Part shown: positions 1-6,665 of the stretch, one piece after another | Layout: every line of letters starts with the position of its first letter | How positions within the stretch are numbered: position 1 is the first letter of the stretch | From: Streptomyces rimosus subsp. rimosus | GTDB taxonomy: Bacteria > Actinomycetota > Actinomycetes > Streptomycetales > Streptomycetaceae | NCBI RefSeq assembly: GCF_000720725.1 | Contig: NZ_JOCQ01000040.1 | Coordinates: forward strand, 101,517-165,516 | DNA length: 64,000 bases | Reading direction: 5' to 3' | Notes under the pieces: generated by a model | The model's input: only the letters and a program-made list of their open reading frames with translations | What the model was told of the DNA's origin: nothing | Databases searched by the model: none | Translations under genes and position numbers: made by a program

Positions 1-1
1 G

Positions 2-625
2 GGCGCCCTGACGGACGCCTACTTGACGCAGATGGTGGCGGACATGTTCGGCGGCGCGGCGCTGGCCCGGGGCGTGGAGCTTCCGGCGGCGCTGCGGGGC
101 ACGCCGCCCGAGGAGGTCTACCGGCGTCCGTTCGTGACGGTGTGGACGGCGCTGTCGCAAGGCAAGCCGCTGGCGGAGGCGGTCCGGCAGGGCCGGGACC
201 GGCTGGCGTCGATCGCGGCCACCGATCTGCAGCTGGCGCGCCGGGAGGCGACCCGCCAGTCGCTTGCCGGGGACAGCCGGGTGCAGTTCTACCGGCGCTT
301 CCTGCGCGGGTCGGGCAACTGCGCCCTGTGCGTGATCGCCTCGACGCAGCGGTACCGCAAGGAACGGCTGATGCCCATCCACCCAGGCTGCGACTGCGGC
401 ACCCGCCCCCTGGCGGCGGGCCAGGATCCGGGCCAGATCATCGACGCGGGGCTGCTGGAGGACGCGCACACCGCGGTCGCCAAGGCCACCGGACAGTCGG
501 ACCGCGGCGGCCGGCTGCCCGACTACCGGGACATCATCATCGACCGCCACCACGGCGAACTGGGCGAGCTGCTGGCCCTGCGCCGCCACGACTTCACCGG
601 CCCCAAGGACATCCCCGGCCAGTGA
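2..625 (+). CDS. Phage minor head / head morphogenesis protein (5' partial)
   Basis: The reading frame is open from the first bases of the window, so the start lies upstream; the visible part is about 207 residues. It carries a Cys/His cluster (CALC, then about 20 residues later HPGCDCGTRP), which resembles the zinc-knuckle-like tail of VG15-type and related actinophage minor capsid proteins. It sits just before the scaffold gene, where siphoviruses place a portal-associated minor head protein. The assignment rests on the Cys/His pattern and the position; exact family membership is inferred. Confidence 0.7.
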   Translation, partial: GALTDAYLTQMVADMFGGAALARGVELPAALRGTPPEEVYRRPFVTVWTALSQGKPLAEAVRQGRDRLASIAATDLQLARREATRQSLAGDSRVQFYRRFLRGSGNCALCVIASTQRYRKERLMPIHPGCDCGTRPLAAGQDPGQIIDAGLLEDAHTAVAKATGQSDRGGRLPDYRDIIIDRHHGELGELLALRRHDFTGPKDIPGQ

Positions 626-685
626 CCTGCGCGGCCGACACGGCCGTGCCCCCTTACACACCAGCCCGACACGGGAGCACTACGT

Positions 686-1396
686 ATGCGCGCACGCACC
701 TTCGCACGCCGCCGGCACACCCACGCTGCCGCCGCATGGTCCCACCCCTACCCGTCCACGCCGTGGTCGCCGGTCCTGTACGCGGACGGCGGCGAGAGCG
801 GCACCGAGGACGGCCAGTCCGATGACAACGGGGACGGCAAGCCCGACACGGGCGGGGCGTCCACCGAGGCCGGCAAGCCCGGCGACGGCGACAGCACGGA
901 CTGGAAGGCCGAGGCGGAGAAGTACCGGGCCCTGCAGAAGAAGTGGGAAGCCCGCGCGAAGGAGAACGCCACCGCGGCCAAGGAGCGCGACGAACTGCGC
1001 AAGCAGTCCATGTCCGACCAGGAACGCGCCGTCGAGGAGGCGTCCGCGAAGGCGCGCACCGAAGAGCGCGTCCGCCTGGCCGGCAAGCTCGCCCGCCAGG
1101 GCTTCCTGGCCGCCGCCGCAGGCCGCATCCCCCACGCCGCCTCCGTCGCCGACGACCTCAACCTCGCCAAGTACGTCGGGGAGGACGGCGAGGTCGACGA
1201 GAGCGGCCTGGCCGGACTGGTCGACCGGCTCGCGCCGCCGGCGCCGCAGAAGAAGGCGGACGCGGACACCAAGCAGGAGCAGCGCGCAGAGCGCGGCTTC
1301 GACCAGGGGCCGCGCGGCAGCGGCGGGCGGGAGAAGGCCACATCGGTCGCCTCCGGGCGCGATCTATGGGCGCAGCGCAAGAAGACCACCATCTGA
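686..1396 (+). CDS. Capsid scaffolding protein
   Basis: A 236-aa protein. After an Arg/His-rich N-terminus comes a strongly acidic Asp/Gly-rich stretch (residues about 33-75), then a charged Lys/Glu/Arg coiled coil (about 78-150). The C-terminus is basic and ends in RKKTTI. This layout, directly before decoration and capsid genes, is typical of phage scaffold proteins (GP20/DUF4355-like), which guide procapsid assembly and are then lost. The ATG at 686 is preceded by a weak purine stretch; a start further in, near the acidic segment, is possible. Confidence 0.75.
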   Translation: MRARTFARRRHTHAAAAWSHPYPSTPWSPVLYADGGESGTEDGQSDDNGDGKPDTGGASTEAGKPGDGDSTDWKAEAEKYRALQKKWEARAKENATAAKERDELRKQSMSDQERAVEEASAKARTEERVRLAGKLARQGFLAAAAGRIPHAASVADDLNLAKYVGEDGEVDESGLAGLVDRLAPPAPQKKADADTKQEQRAERGFDQGPRGSGGREKATSVASGRDLWAQRKKTTI

Positions 1397-1412
1397 CTCC
1401 CGAGGACGGGAC

Positions 1413-1802
1413 ATGAACCTGAACCCGAAGAGCGAGGTGTTCGGGCAGGACGACCAGTCGTGGCTGGCGTCCGCGCACGGAACCGACACCGCACGCTCGA
1501 TCACCCTGGACACGTCCGCGTTCACCGCGGGCACCCACTACCCCAACGGCTACTTCCCCTCCGGCCTGCCCCTGGGGAAGATCACCGCCACCGGTAAGTA
1601 CGGCCCCTACAACAACGCCTCCACTGACGGCACCGAGGTGCTGGCCGGCTTCCTGTTCACCTCGATCGCAGCACCCACGGTCACCACCGTCGACCCGCAG
1701 GGCGCCCTGCTGTGGCACGGTGCCGTGATCGAAGCCAAGCTGCCCGCCGCCGTCGACGCCGCCGGCAAGACCGACGTCGCCGGCCGCATCACCTTCTTCT
1801 GA
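1413..1802 (+). CDS. Head decoration protein (lambda gpD-like)
   Basis: A 129-aa protein starting at an ATG about 7 nt after a GAGGACGGGA ribosome-binding stretch, 16 nt downstream of the scaffold gene. The sequence shows the pattern of gpD-like capsid stabilisers: a hydrophilic N-terminus, the segment YFPSGLPLGKITATGKYGPY (about 46-65), and a C-terminal half ending in GRITFF. Its position between scaffold and major capsid genes matches the family. These trimers bind the expanded head and cement it. Confidence 0.75.
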   Translation: MNLNPKSEVFGQDDQSWLASAHGTDTARSITLDTSAFTAGTHYPNGYFPSGLPLGKITATGKYGPYNNASTDGTEVLAGFLFTSIAAPTVTTVDPQGALLWHGAVIEAKLPAAVDAAGKTDVAGRITFF

Positions 1803-1820
1803 AAGGGGTGACACACCACC

Positions 1821-2867
1821 ATGCTGATCAACAATGAGTATGTCGCCCCCGCGGAGCTGACCGGCTACGTGCGCGCGGCCCTGGCCGACATGCAGATGAA
1901 CCGGTTCCGGCTGGCCGCCTGGCTGCCCAACCGCACCATCGACGACCTGCAGTACCGCTTCGACCGCGGCGGCGCCGAGGGCCTGTCGGAGGCGGCGACC
2001 TTCCGCGCCTACGACGCCGAGTCGCCCATCGGCTCGCGTCCGGGCATCACCCGCGTGACCGGGGAGCTGCCGCCGGTCTCCCGCAAGATCCGGCTGGGTG
2101 AGTACGACCGGCTGCGCCAGCGACGCCTCAACACCCGCGTGCGCAGCCAGATCCTCACCGACGCCGAGCGCATGACCCGCTCGGTTGCCGCGCGCATCGA
2201 ACTGGCCCGCGGCGAAGCCCTGTACAAGGGGAAGATCGACCTGGCGGAGAATGGCATCGCCGCCTCCGTCGACTTCGGCCGCGCCGCCTCGCACACCGTC
2301 ACCGCGGCCACCGCCTGGACGGACACCGCCAACGCGACCCCGCTGACCGACCTGATCGCCTGGGCTGAGGTGTACCGCACCAGCAACGGCGTCGCCCCTG
2401 GCACGGTCCTGCTGTCCTCGGCCGCCCTCGGGCTGCTGATCCGCAACGCGGAGATCCGTGCCCTGGCCGCGACCGTGGTGGGAACCCCGAATGTGGTGCC
2501 GCAGGCCACGCTGCAGGGCATCTTCCAGGCTCACGGCCTGCCGCCGTTCGAGGTCTACGACGCGCAGGTGCGTGTCGCCGGCGCCAGCCAGTACGTCATC
2601 CCGCGGGACAAGGTGCTGCTGCTGCCGGCCGCGGGCGACCCGGCCGACCCGGAGTCCTCGGAAATGGGCGCCACCTTGTGGGGCACCACCGCCGAATCGC
2701 TGGAGCCGGAGTTCTCCCTGGAAGACGGGGAGGAGCCGGGCATCGTCGCCGGTGCCTACTCCACCAAGGACCCGGTCGCGGTGTGGACGAAGGCGGCCGC
2801 GGTCTCGCTGCCGATCCTCGCCAACCCCGACATGTCCTTCTGCGCGGACATCGGGACCATCTCGTGA
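1821..2867 (+). CDS. Major capsid protein (phage capsid E family)
   Basis: A 348-aa protein with an ATG behind a GAAAGGGGTGA ribosome-binding site. It matches the lambda gpE / PF03864 type of HK97-fold capsid protein: short N-terminus (MLINNEYVAPAELTGYVR), a conserved basic region around residues 85-120, a central LSSAALGLLIRNAEIR segment, and a C-terminal GIVAGAYSTKDPVAVWTKAA motif usual in this family. It forms the icosahedral shell. The downstream gene overlaps its stop codon, so the head-tail connector genes are translationally coupled to it. Confidence 0.88.
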   Translation: MLINNEYVAPAELTGYVRAALADMQMNRFRLAAWLPNRTIDDLQYRFDRGGAEGLSEAATFRAYDAESPIGSRPGITRVTGELPPVSRKIRLGEYDRLRQRRLNTRVRSQILTDAERMTRSVAARIELARGEALYKGKIDLAENGIAASVDFGRAASHTVTAATAWTDTANATPLTDLIAWAEVYRTSNGVAPGTVLLSSAALGLLIRNAEIRALAATVVGTPNVVPQATLQGIFQAHGLPPFEVYDAQVRVAGASQYVIPRDKVLLLPAAGDPADPESSEMGATLWGTTAESLEPEFSLEDGEEPGIVAGAYSTKDPVAVWTKAAAVSLPILANPDMSFCADIGTIS

Positions 2868-3175
2868 CAGCCCGCTGCGCGGTGTACGCCCATGTCACCA
2901 GCAAGGACGGCACCCGGCGCGCCTGGCTGCAGCCCGGCGACCCGGTGCCCGACTGGGCGCGCCTGGACGCCCGCAACCTCGCATCCGGCAGCCAGCCGGC
3001 CGACGAGACACCGGCCGCGGCGGCACCCCCGCCGGCCCGGTCCGGCAAGGGCTCGGGCGCCGAGGCGTGGCGGGCCTACGCCGAACGCCACGGCGTCGAC
3101 GTCACCGCGGACATGAGCCGCGACGACATCATCGCCGCCTGCGAGCAGGCCGGCGTCGTCTTGCCGGAGGAGTGA
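2864..3175 (+). CDS. Small head protein with a C-terminal SAP/Lsr2-like motif
   Basis: A 103-aa protein. The GTG start overlaps the capsid stop (GTGA). The N-terminal 40 residues form a small beta-rich piece (RCAVYAHVTSKDGTRRAWL), followed by an Ala/Pro linker. The C-terminal helix pair AEAWRAYAERHGVDVTADMS...DDIIAACEQAG recalls SAP/Lsr2-type helix-extension-helix segments often found at the end of actinophage head-tail proteins. The specific function is unknown; a head-associated role is inferred from position. Confidence 0.6.
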   Translation: MTARCAVYAHVTSKDGTRRAWLQPGDPVPDWARLDARNLASGSQPADETPAAAAPPPARSGKGSGAEAWRAYAERHGVDVTADMSRDDIIAACEQAGVVLPEE

Positions 3176-3178
3176 GCG

Positions 3179-3586
3179 GTGGCGGCTTACGCGACGGTCG
3201 CCGACTACGAGGCCCGCGCAGCCGTCACCCTCGCCGAGCCGCAGCGCTCCCAGGTGCAGGCCCTGCTGGAGGACATCGCCGCCCTGATCCGTACCAGCAT
3301 CCCGGCCGGCACCCAGCCGGATCCGGATGTGGCGCGCGCGGTCAGCGTGGCGGTGGCCCGCCGCACCATGGCCAACCCGGGCGGCTACCGGCAGCGCACC
3401 GTGGGCCAGTACTCGGAGACGCTCGGCGAGACCGGCGGGATGTATCTGACGGACGCCGAGCTGGAGGCGCTGACCGCGAACGGCAGCGGCAGCGGCGGGG
3501 ATGCTGCCTACTCGGTGGGGCTGCGTGACCCGGGTCCGGTGTGGCTCCCGGACTGCGGGCCGCGCTGGCCGCCGCCCTGGTGCTGA
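3179..3586 (+). CDS. Head-tail connector protein (gp6/Gp19-like)
   Basis: A 135-aa protein with a GTG start 3 nt after the previous stop; the GGAGGAGTGAGCG before it is a good ribosome-binding site. It is mainly helical at the N-terminus (ATVADYEARAAVTL, then LLEDIAALIRTSIP), with a conserved VARRTMANPGGYRQRTVGQYS motif (split here: VARRTMANPGG, then YRQRTVGQYS). That motif is typical of actinophage Gp19/Gp15-type adaptor proteins. These form the ring below the portal. Confidence 0.72.
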   Translation: MAAYATVADYEARAAVTLAEPQRSQVQALLEDIAALIRTSIPAGTQPDPDVARAVSVAVARRTMANPGGYRQRTVGQYSETLGETGGMYLTDAELEALTANGSGSGGDAAYSVGLRDPGPVWLPDCGPRWPPPWC

Positions 3587-3603
3587 ACTGAGAGGCGGTC
3601 GCC

Positions 3604-3948
3604 GTGTTCCACCAGACGATCGTCCGTCTCCGGGCGGGTCAGCGCACCGACCGGGGTGGCAACACCGTCCCGGACTGGTCACCCGACAAGGTCTCCCGCC
3701 TGCCGGTGGCGTCGGTGAGCGTGCAGCCCACCACCCAGACCGAGCAGGCCGACCCCACCCGCACCGCGGTCGTCACCGGCTGGCAGGTCATCACCGCGCC
3801 GGGCGTGGACGCCGACATCGAGGCCCGCGACCGCATCGAGTGGAACGGCATGGTCCTGGAGGTCGCCGGCGAGGTCGGCCGCTACTCCGACTTCCTGAGC
3901 AACGCGACCCACCATCTGGAGTTCGTCATGCGCCGTGCCACGGGATAG
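3604..3948 (+). CDS. Head-tail joining / head completion protein
   Basis: A 114-aa protein with a GTG start at 3604, after a GAGAGGCGGTCGCC stretch. It is beta-rich, with a double repeat of small beta-hairpins (VSVQPTTQTEQADPTRTAVV, then WQVITAPGVDADIEARDRI), as expected of the head-closure (stopper) family. Its place, second after the capsid-proximal adaptor and before the HK97 gp10-like and tail terminator genes, fits a stopper that seals the DNA-filled head. Confidence 0.62.
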   Translation: MFHQTIVRLRAGQRTDRGGNTVPDWSPDKVSRLPVASVSVQPTTQTEQADPTRTAVVTGWQVITAPGVDADIEARDRIEWNGMVLEVAGEVGRYSDFLSNATHHLEFVMRRATG

Positions 3949-3956
3949 GAGGCGAC

Positions 3957-4238
3957 GTGCTGCAGGAATTGCGGCTCAACCGCGCCGGGGTGCGCGAACT
4001 CCTCGTCTCCGACGGCGTGCGCCAGATGGTGTCCGCCGCCGCCGAACGCATCGGCGCGCGCGTGCGGGCCGGCCTCCCGGAGGGCACGGATGTGGTCGTC
4101 GGCCACTACACCACCGACCGGGCCGCCTCCACCGTGGTGATCCGCAGCATCAAGGGCATGGCGTGGCAGGCCCGCGACGGTGTCCTGACCCGGGCCGCGG
4201 GCGCCGAGGGCCTGGACGTCAGGGCGTGGCAGCGGTGA
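3957..4238 (+). CDS. HK97 gp10-like connector / tail protein
   Basis: A 93-aa protein with a GTG start 8 nt after the previous stop and AGGAGG as ribosome-binding site. It is small, basic and mainly alpha-beta: an N-terminal helix (LRLNRAGVRELLVSDGVRQM), a second helix, then a strand segment STVVIRSIKGMAWQARDG. This shape and position are usual for gp10/neck proteins in long-tailed phages of Streptomyces. The functional name is inferred from synteny. Confidence 0.6.
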   Translation: MLQELRLNRAGVRELLVSDGVRQMVSAAAERIGARVRAGLPEGTDVVVGHYTTDRAASTVVIRSIKGMAWQARDGVLTRAAGAEGLDVRAWQR

Positions 4239-4657
4239 GCAAGGTGCTGGTCGTCTTCCCGGACGTACAGGCCGCGGGCGCGCAGGTGCTGCGTATGGCC
4301 CTGGCAGGGCGATCGGAGCCGTTCGTGGCCGGGGCCACGGTCGGCACGCGGGTGCCGGGGGACCGCACGCCCGAGACGCCGTACCTGCCCTACGTCCTGG
4401 TGCGTCTGGACGCCGACTTGCCGCACTCCTCCATGGCCAACACCCGGGCCACGCTGCGGGTGACCGTCTGGCACGCCGGTGCCGATGAGGCCCACGACCT
4501 GGCCCAACTGGCCCGCGGGCTGCTGCTCGTCCACGACGGCACCGTGCTGCGGTCCGTGCGGCCGGGCACCGGCCCGCTGCCTGCGACCGACCCGGACAGC
4601 GGCATCGACCTGTCCACCTTCACCGTCATCGCCAACGTCCGGCCGACCTTGGCGTGA
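4235..4657 (+). CDS. Tail terminator protein
   Basis: A 140-aa protein. The GTG at 4235 overlaps the previous stop (GTGA); an in-frame GTG at 4226 is an alternative that adds three residues. The sequence has the alternating alpha/beta pattern of tail terminators (lambda gpU-like): VLVVFPDVQAAGAQVLRMAL, a central YLPYVLVRLDAD strand, and WHAGADEAHDLAQLARGLLL. It lies directly before the major tail tube gene, where terminators are normally found. Confidence 0.65.
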   Translation: MSKVLVVFPDVQAAGAQVLRMALAGRSEPFVAGATVGTRVPGDRTPETPYLPYVLVRLDADLPHSSMANTRATLRVTVWHAGADEAHDLAQLARGLLLVHDGTVLRSVRPGTGPLPATDPDSGIDLSTFTVIANVRPTLA

Positions 4658-4710
4658 CTGTCCAGTCGAACCGCGCGCCCTTCGAACCGACCCAGTAAGA
4701 GGAGGACGCC

Positions 4711-5232
4711 GTGGCCGGCGACCCGACAAAGGCAAGTCTGTGGACGGATGCCGACGTGTACGTCGGCCCGCTCACCGCCGTGAACCCGGCGACCGTGGAT
4801 GATCCTTTCCCTGCCGAGTGGGGCCTGGTGGGCCTGCTGGACGGGGATGAGGGTTTCACCGAGTCCCGTGACGAGGACACCGACGACCTGTATGCCTGGG
4901 GTGGCATTCTCGTGCGGACCTCGCGCGCGCACTTCAAGCTGACCAAGTCGTTTGTGGCGCTGGAGGACAACGCGACCACGCGCAGCCTGATCTGGCCGGG
5001 CAGCACGGAGACGCAGATCATTGTCCCGAAGCCCGCCCGCGTGAAGATCGGTTTCGAGACGCGTGAGGGCGACACCGTCAAGCGTCTGATCACCGCGCAG
5101 TACGCCGAGGTCGACGTGGACGGCGACATCCAGGAGAACGAAACCGACCTCACGGCCGTCACCCTCGTCGCCACCATCTTCCCCACCAGCGGCAAGGTCC
5201 TCTTCGACCGCCAGTACACCGCTGGTGCCTAA
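4711..5232 (+). CDS. Major tail tube protein
   Basis: A 173-aa protein with a GTG start behind AAGAGGAGGA, the strongest ribosome-binding site of this stretch, as expected for a high-copy structural protein. It is rich in beta strands, with a tail-tube-like pattern: WTDADVYVGPLTAV near the start, EWGLVGLLDGDEGFTESRDE (about 37-56), and a C-terminal LTAVTLVATIFPTSGKVLFD. Proteins of this type stack into the tail tube around the tape measure. Position between terminator and chaperones agrees. Confidence 0.78.
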   Translation: MAGDPTKASLWTDADVYVGPLTAVNPATVDDPFPAEWGLVGLLDGDEGFTESRDEDTDDLYAWGGILVRTSRAHFKLTKSFVALEDNATTRSLIWPGSTETQIIVPKPARVKIGFETREGDTVKRLITAQYAEVDVDGDIQENETDLTAVTLVATIFPTSGKVLFDRQYTAGA

Positions 5233-5308
5233 GACCCCGGGGCGCGGAGTTCGCGCGGTTCACCGCGCCCCGGCCTACCCTCAACCGCGCACAGAGGGAG
5301 AACCGCGC

Positions 5309-5524
5309 ATGGCACGCATCCAGGTACTCGAACTCCCCATGGTCGACCACGGCGACGACGGCATGGAGACGCCGTTCGTCCTCATCATTGATCAAGCCGA
5401 CGACGGACTCTCTGAACGCATCGCCCGCTGGTCGGAGGACATCACCAAGCGAATCGGCGCTCGGCAAGTCCTCTGCTTCCCCGGCTCCATCAGCATCCCC
5501 GCCAACGAGGTCCGGGTGAGCTGA
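5309..5524 (+). CDS. Small phage protein, unknown function
   Basis: A 71-aa acidic protein with an ATG at 5309 after GAGGGAGAACCGCGC. It contains VLELPMVDHGDDGMETPFVL and the helix GLSERIARWSEDITKRIG. It lies between the tail tube and tail chaperone genes. I do not recognise a family. The next gene begins 2 nt after its stop, so the two are probably translated together. Confidence 0.65.
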   Translation: MARIQVLELPMVDHGDDGMETPFVLIIDQADDGLSERIARWSEDITKRIGARQVLCFPGSISIPANEVRVS

Positions 5525-5526
5525 CC

Positions 5527-5877
5527 GTGCCCCTGTCGTACAGCGACGCCAAGATCCAGGCCAAGGCCGAACTGCTCGGACTCGTGCAGCCCGGTAGTCA
5601 GCTGCCGCGCCGTCTCCGCGGCAAGGTCGTGGCCGCGCTCGCCGCCGAGCAGCAGCGGCCCGCGGTCGCCGATGACGTGCCGCTGGCCACGTCCATCATC
5701 GTCGAGCCCGGGGGCGGCATCACGGTCGACGGACGCCCGTTTCCGTGGATCGTCCAGGCCGACCGGATCGAGGTCACCATCGGCCCGGACGGCGCCGGCA
5801 TGGTCCGGCTGACCATCCCCGCCGCCAATGTCCAGATCACCAAGCCCGCCACGCCCGAGAGCGAGAACCGCGCATGA
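5527..5877 (+). CDS. Phage protein, unknown function
   Basis: A 116-aa protein with a GTG start two bases after the previous stop. The N-terminal half is helical (SDAKIQAKAELLGLVQPGSQ) and the C-terminal half beta-rich (DRIEVTIGPDGAGMVRLTIP). Its last codons overlap the ATG of the tail chaperone (ATGA at 5874). No family recognised; location suggests a tail-assembly or tail-tube accessory role. Confidence 0.65.
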   Translation: MPLSYSDAKIQAKAELLGLVQPGSQLPRRLRGKVVAALAAEQQRPAVADDVPLATSIIVEPGGGITVDGRPFPWIVQADRIEVTIGPDGAGMVRLTIPAANVQITKPATPESENRA

Positions 5878-6218
5878 GCACACGAACCGCGCCCCGTAAG
5901 ACCGCAGACGACCAGCCGTTCGACTTCAACCTCGACGCCGTCGAAGCCGAGGTCGAGCTGAGGCCGTTCCGCTTCCACTGGAAGAGGCGCCGCTGGGAGA
6001 TGGAGCACCTGCAGGGCCTTGACGTCTGGGGCCTGATGGAGGCCGCCGAACAGGGCGAGACCGGCGCCATGCTCGGCGTCTTCCAGGCCGCGCTCGGCGA
6101 CGACTTCGCCGAATTCCACAAGATCCCGCTGCCGCAGTACAAGCTCAAGCCCCTCTTCGACGCCTACCGCCACCACTGCGGGCTGGCCGAGGGGGAATCT
6201 CCGGCCTCCGAGAGCTGA
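5874..6218 (+). CDS. Tail assembly chaperone (gpG-like)
   Basis: A 114-aa protein with an ATG overlapping the upstream stop. It is acidic and helical, with the segment FRFHWKRRRWEMEHLQGLDV, which resembles actinophage tail assembly chaperones sitting directly before the tape measure. In this class the protein is made in two forms, a short one (this ORF) and a longer one by ribosomal frameshifting into the next frame. Here the overlap region at 6,191-6,238 supports that arrangement (see findings). Confidence 0.75.
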   Translation: MSTRTAPRKTADDQPFDFNLDAVEAEVELRPFRFHWKRRRWEMEHLQGLDVWGLMEAAEQGETGAMLGVFQAALGDDFAEFHKIPLPQYKLKPLFDAYRHHCGLAEGESPASES

Positions 6219-6643
6219 TCCGTCGACACGGACGAGCCTTGGAGGCGGACCTCCGCCGCGAATACGGGGTACGGCTGCGGGATCTATATCTCCGGGACGC
6301 CGACGGCCACCCGCGGCTGACCTGGCGAGAGCTGAGCACCTACATTCAGCGCCTGCCCCCGGATTCCGCGACCCGCACCGCGCTGAACGACGGCGTGCCG
6401 GAGCCGAGCAGCGAGACTCTGGTCCTGGCTGACCTCTTCGACATGCTCGCGGTCATGGACTGGCATCAAGCGCAGGCCAACAGCGACCCGAAGAAACGCA
6501 AACCCAAGGCGCCCAAGCCGTATCCGCGCTGGTGGGAGAAGAAGACGCCGCGCCACAGCCCCGAGCGGGTCGCCCGCATCGAAGACGCCCGGCGCCGCAA
6601 ACGCGAACGCGAGCGAGCCATCACCGAGGGGCGTATCGCCTGA
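6191..6643 (+). CDS. Tail assembly chaperone extension (gpGT-like), made by -1 frameshift
   Basis: The frame is -1 relative to the upstream chaperone. Its first possible start is a TTG at 6239 with no good ribosome-binding site. Chaperone-like sequence already begins before that codon (GISGLRELIRRHGRALEADL when read from 6197). The last upstream codons include G-GGG-GAA at 6,191-6,197, a plausible slip site. A fusion read from 5874 would be about 256 aa. The C-terminus is highly charged (KKRKPKAPKPYPRWWEKK, then an Arg-rich helix), as usual for gpGT proteins that hold the tape measure during tail assembly. Confidence 0.75.
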   Translation, partial: GGISGLRELIRRHGRALEADLRREYGVRLRDLYLRDADGHPRLTWRELSTYIQRLPPDSATRTALNDGVPEPSSETLVLADLFDMLAVMDWHQAQANSDPKKRKPKAPKPYPRWWEKKTPRHSPERVARIEDARRRKRERERAITEGRIA

Positions 6644-6665
6644 CGAGACGGACGGGGGTGCACCG

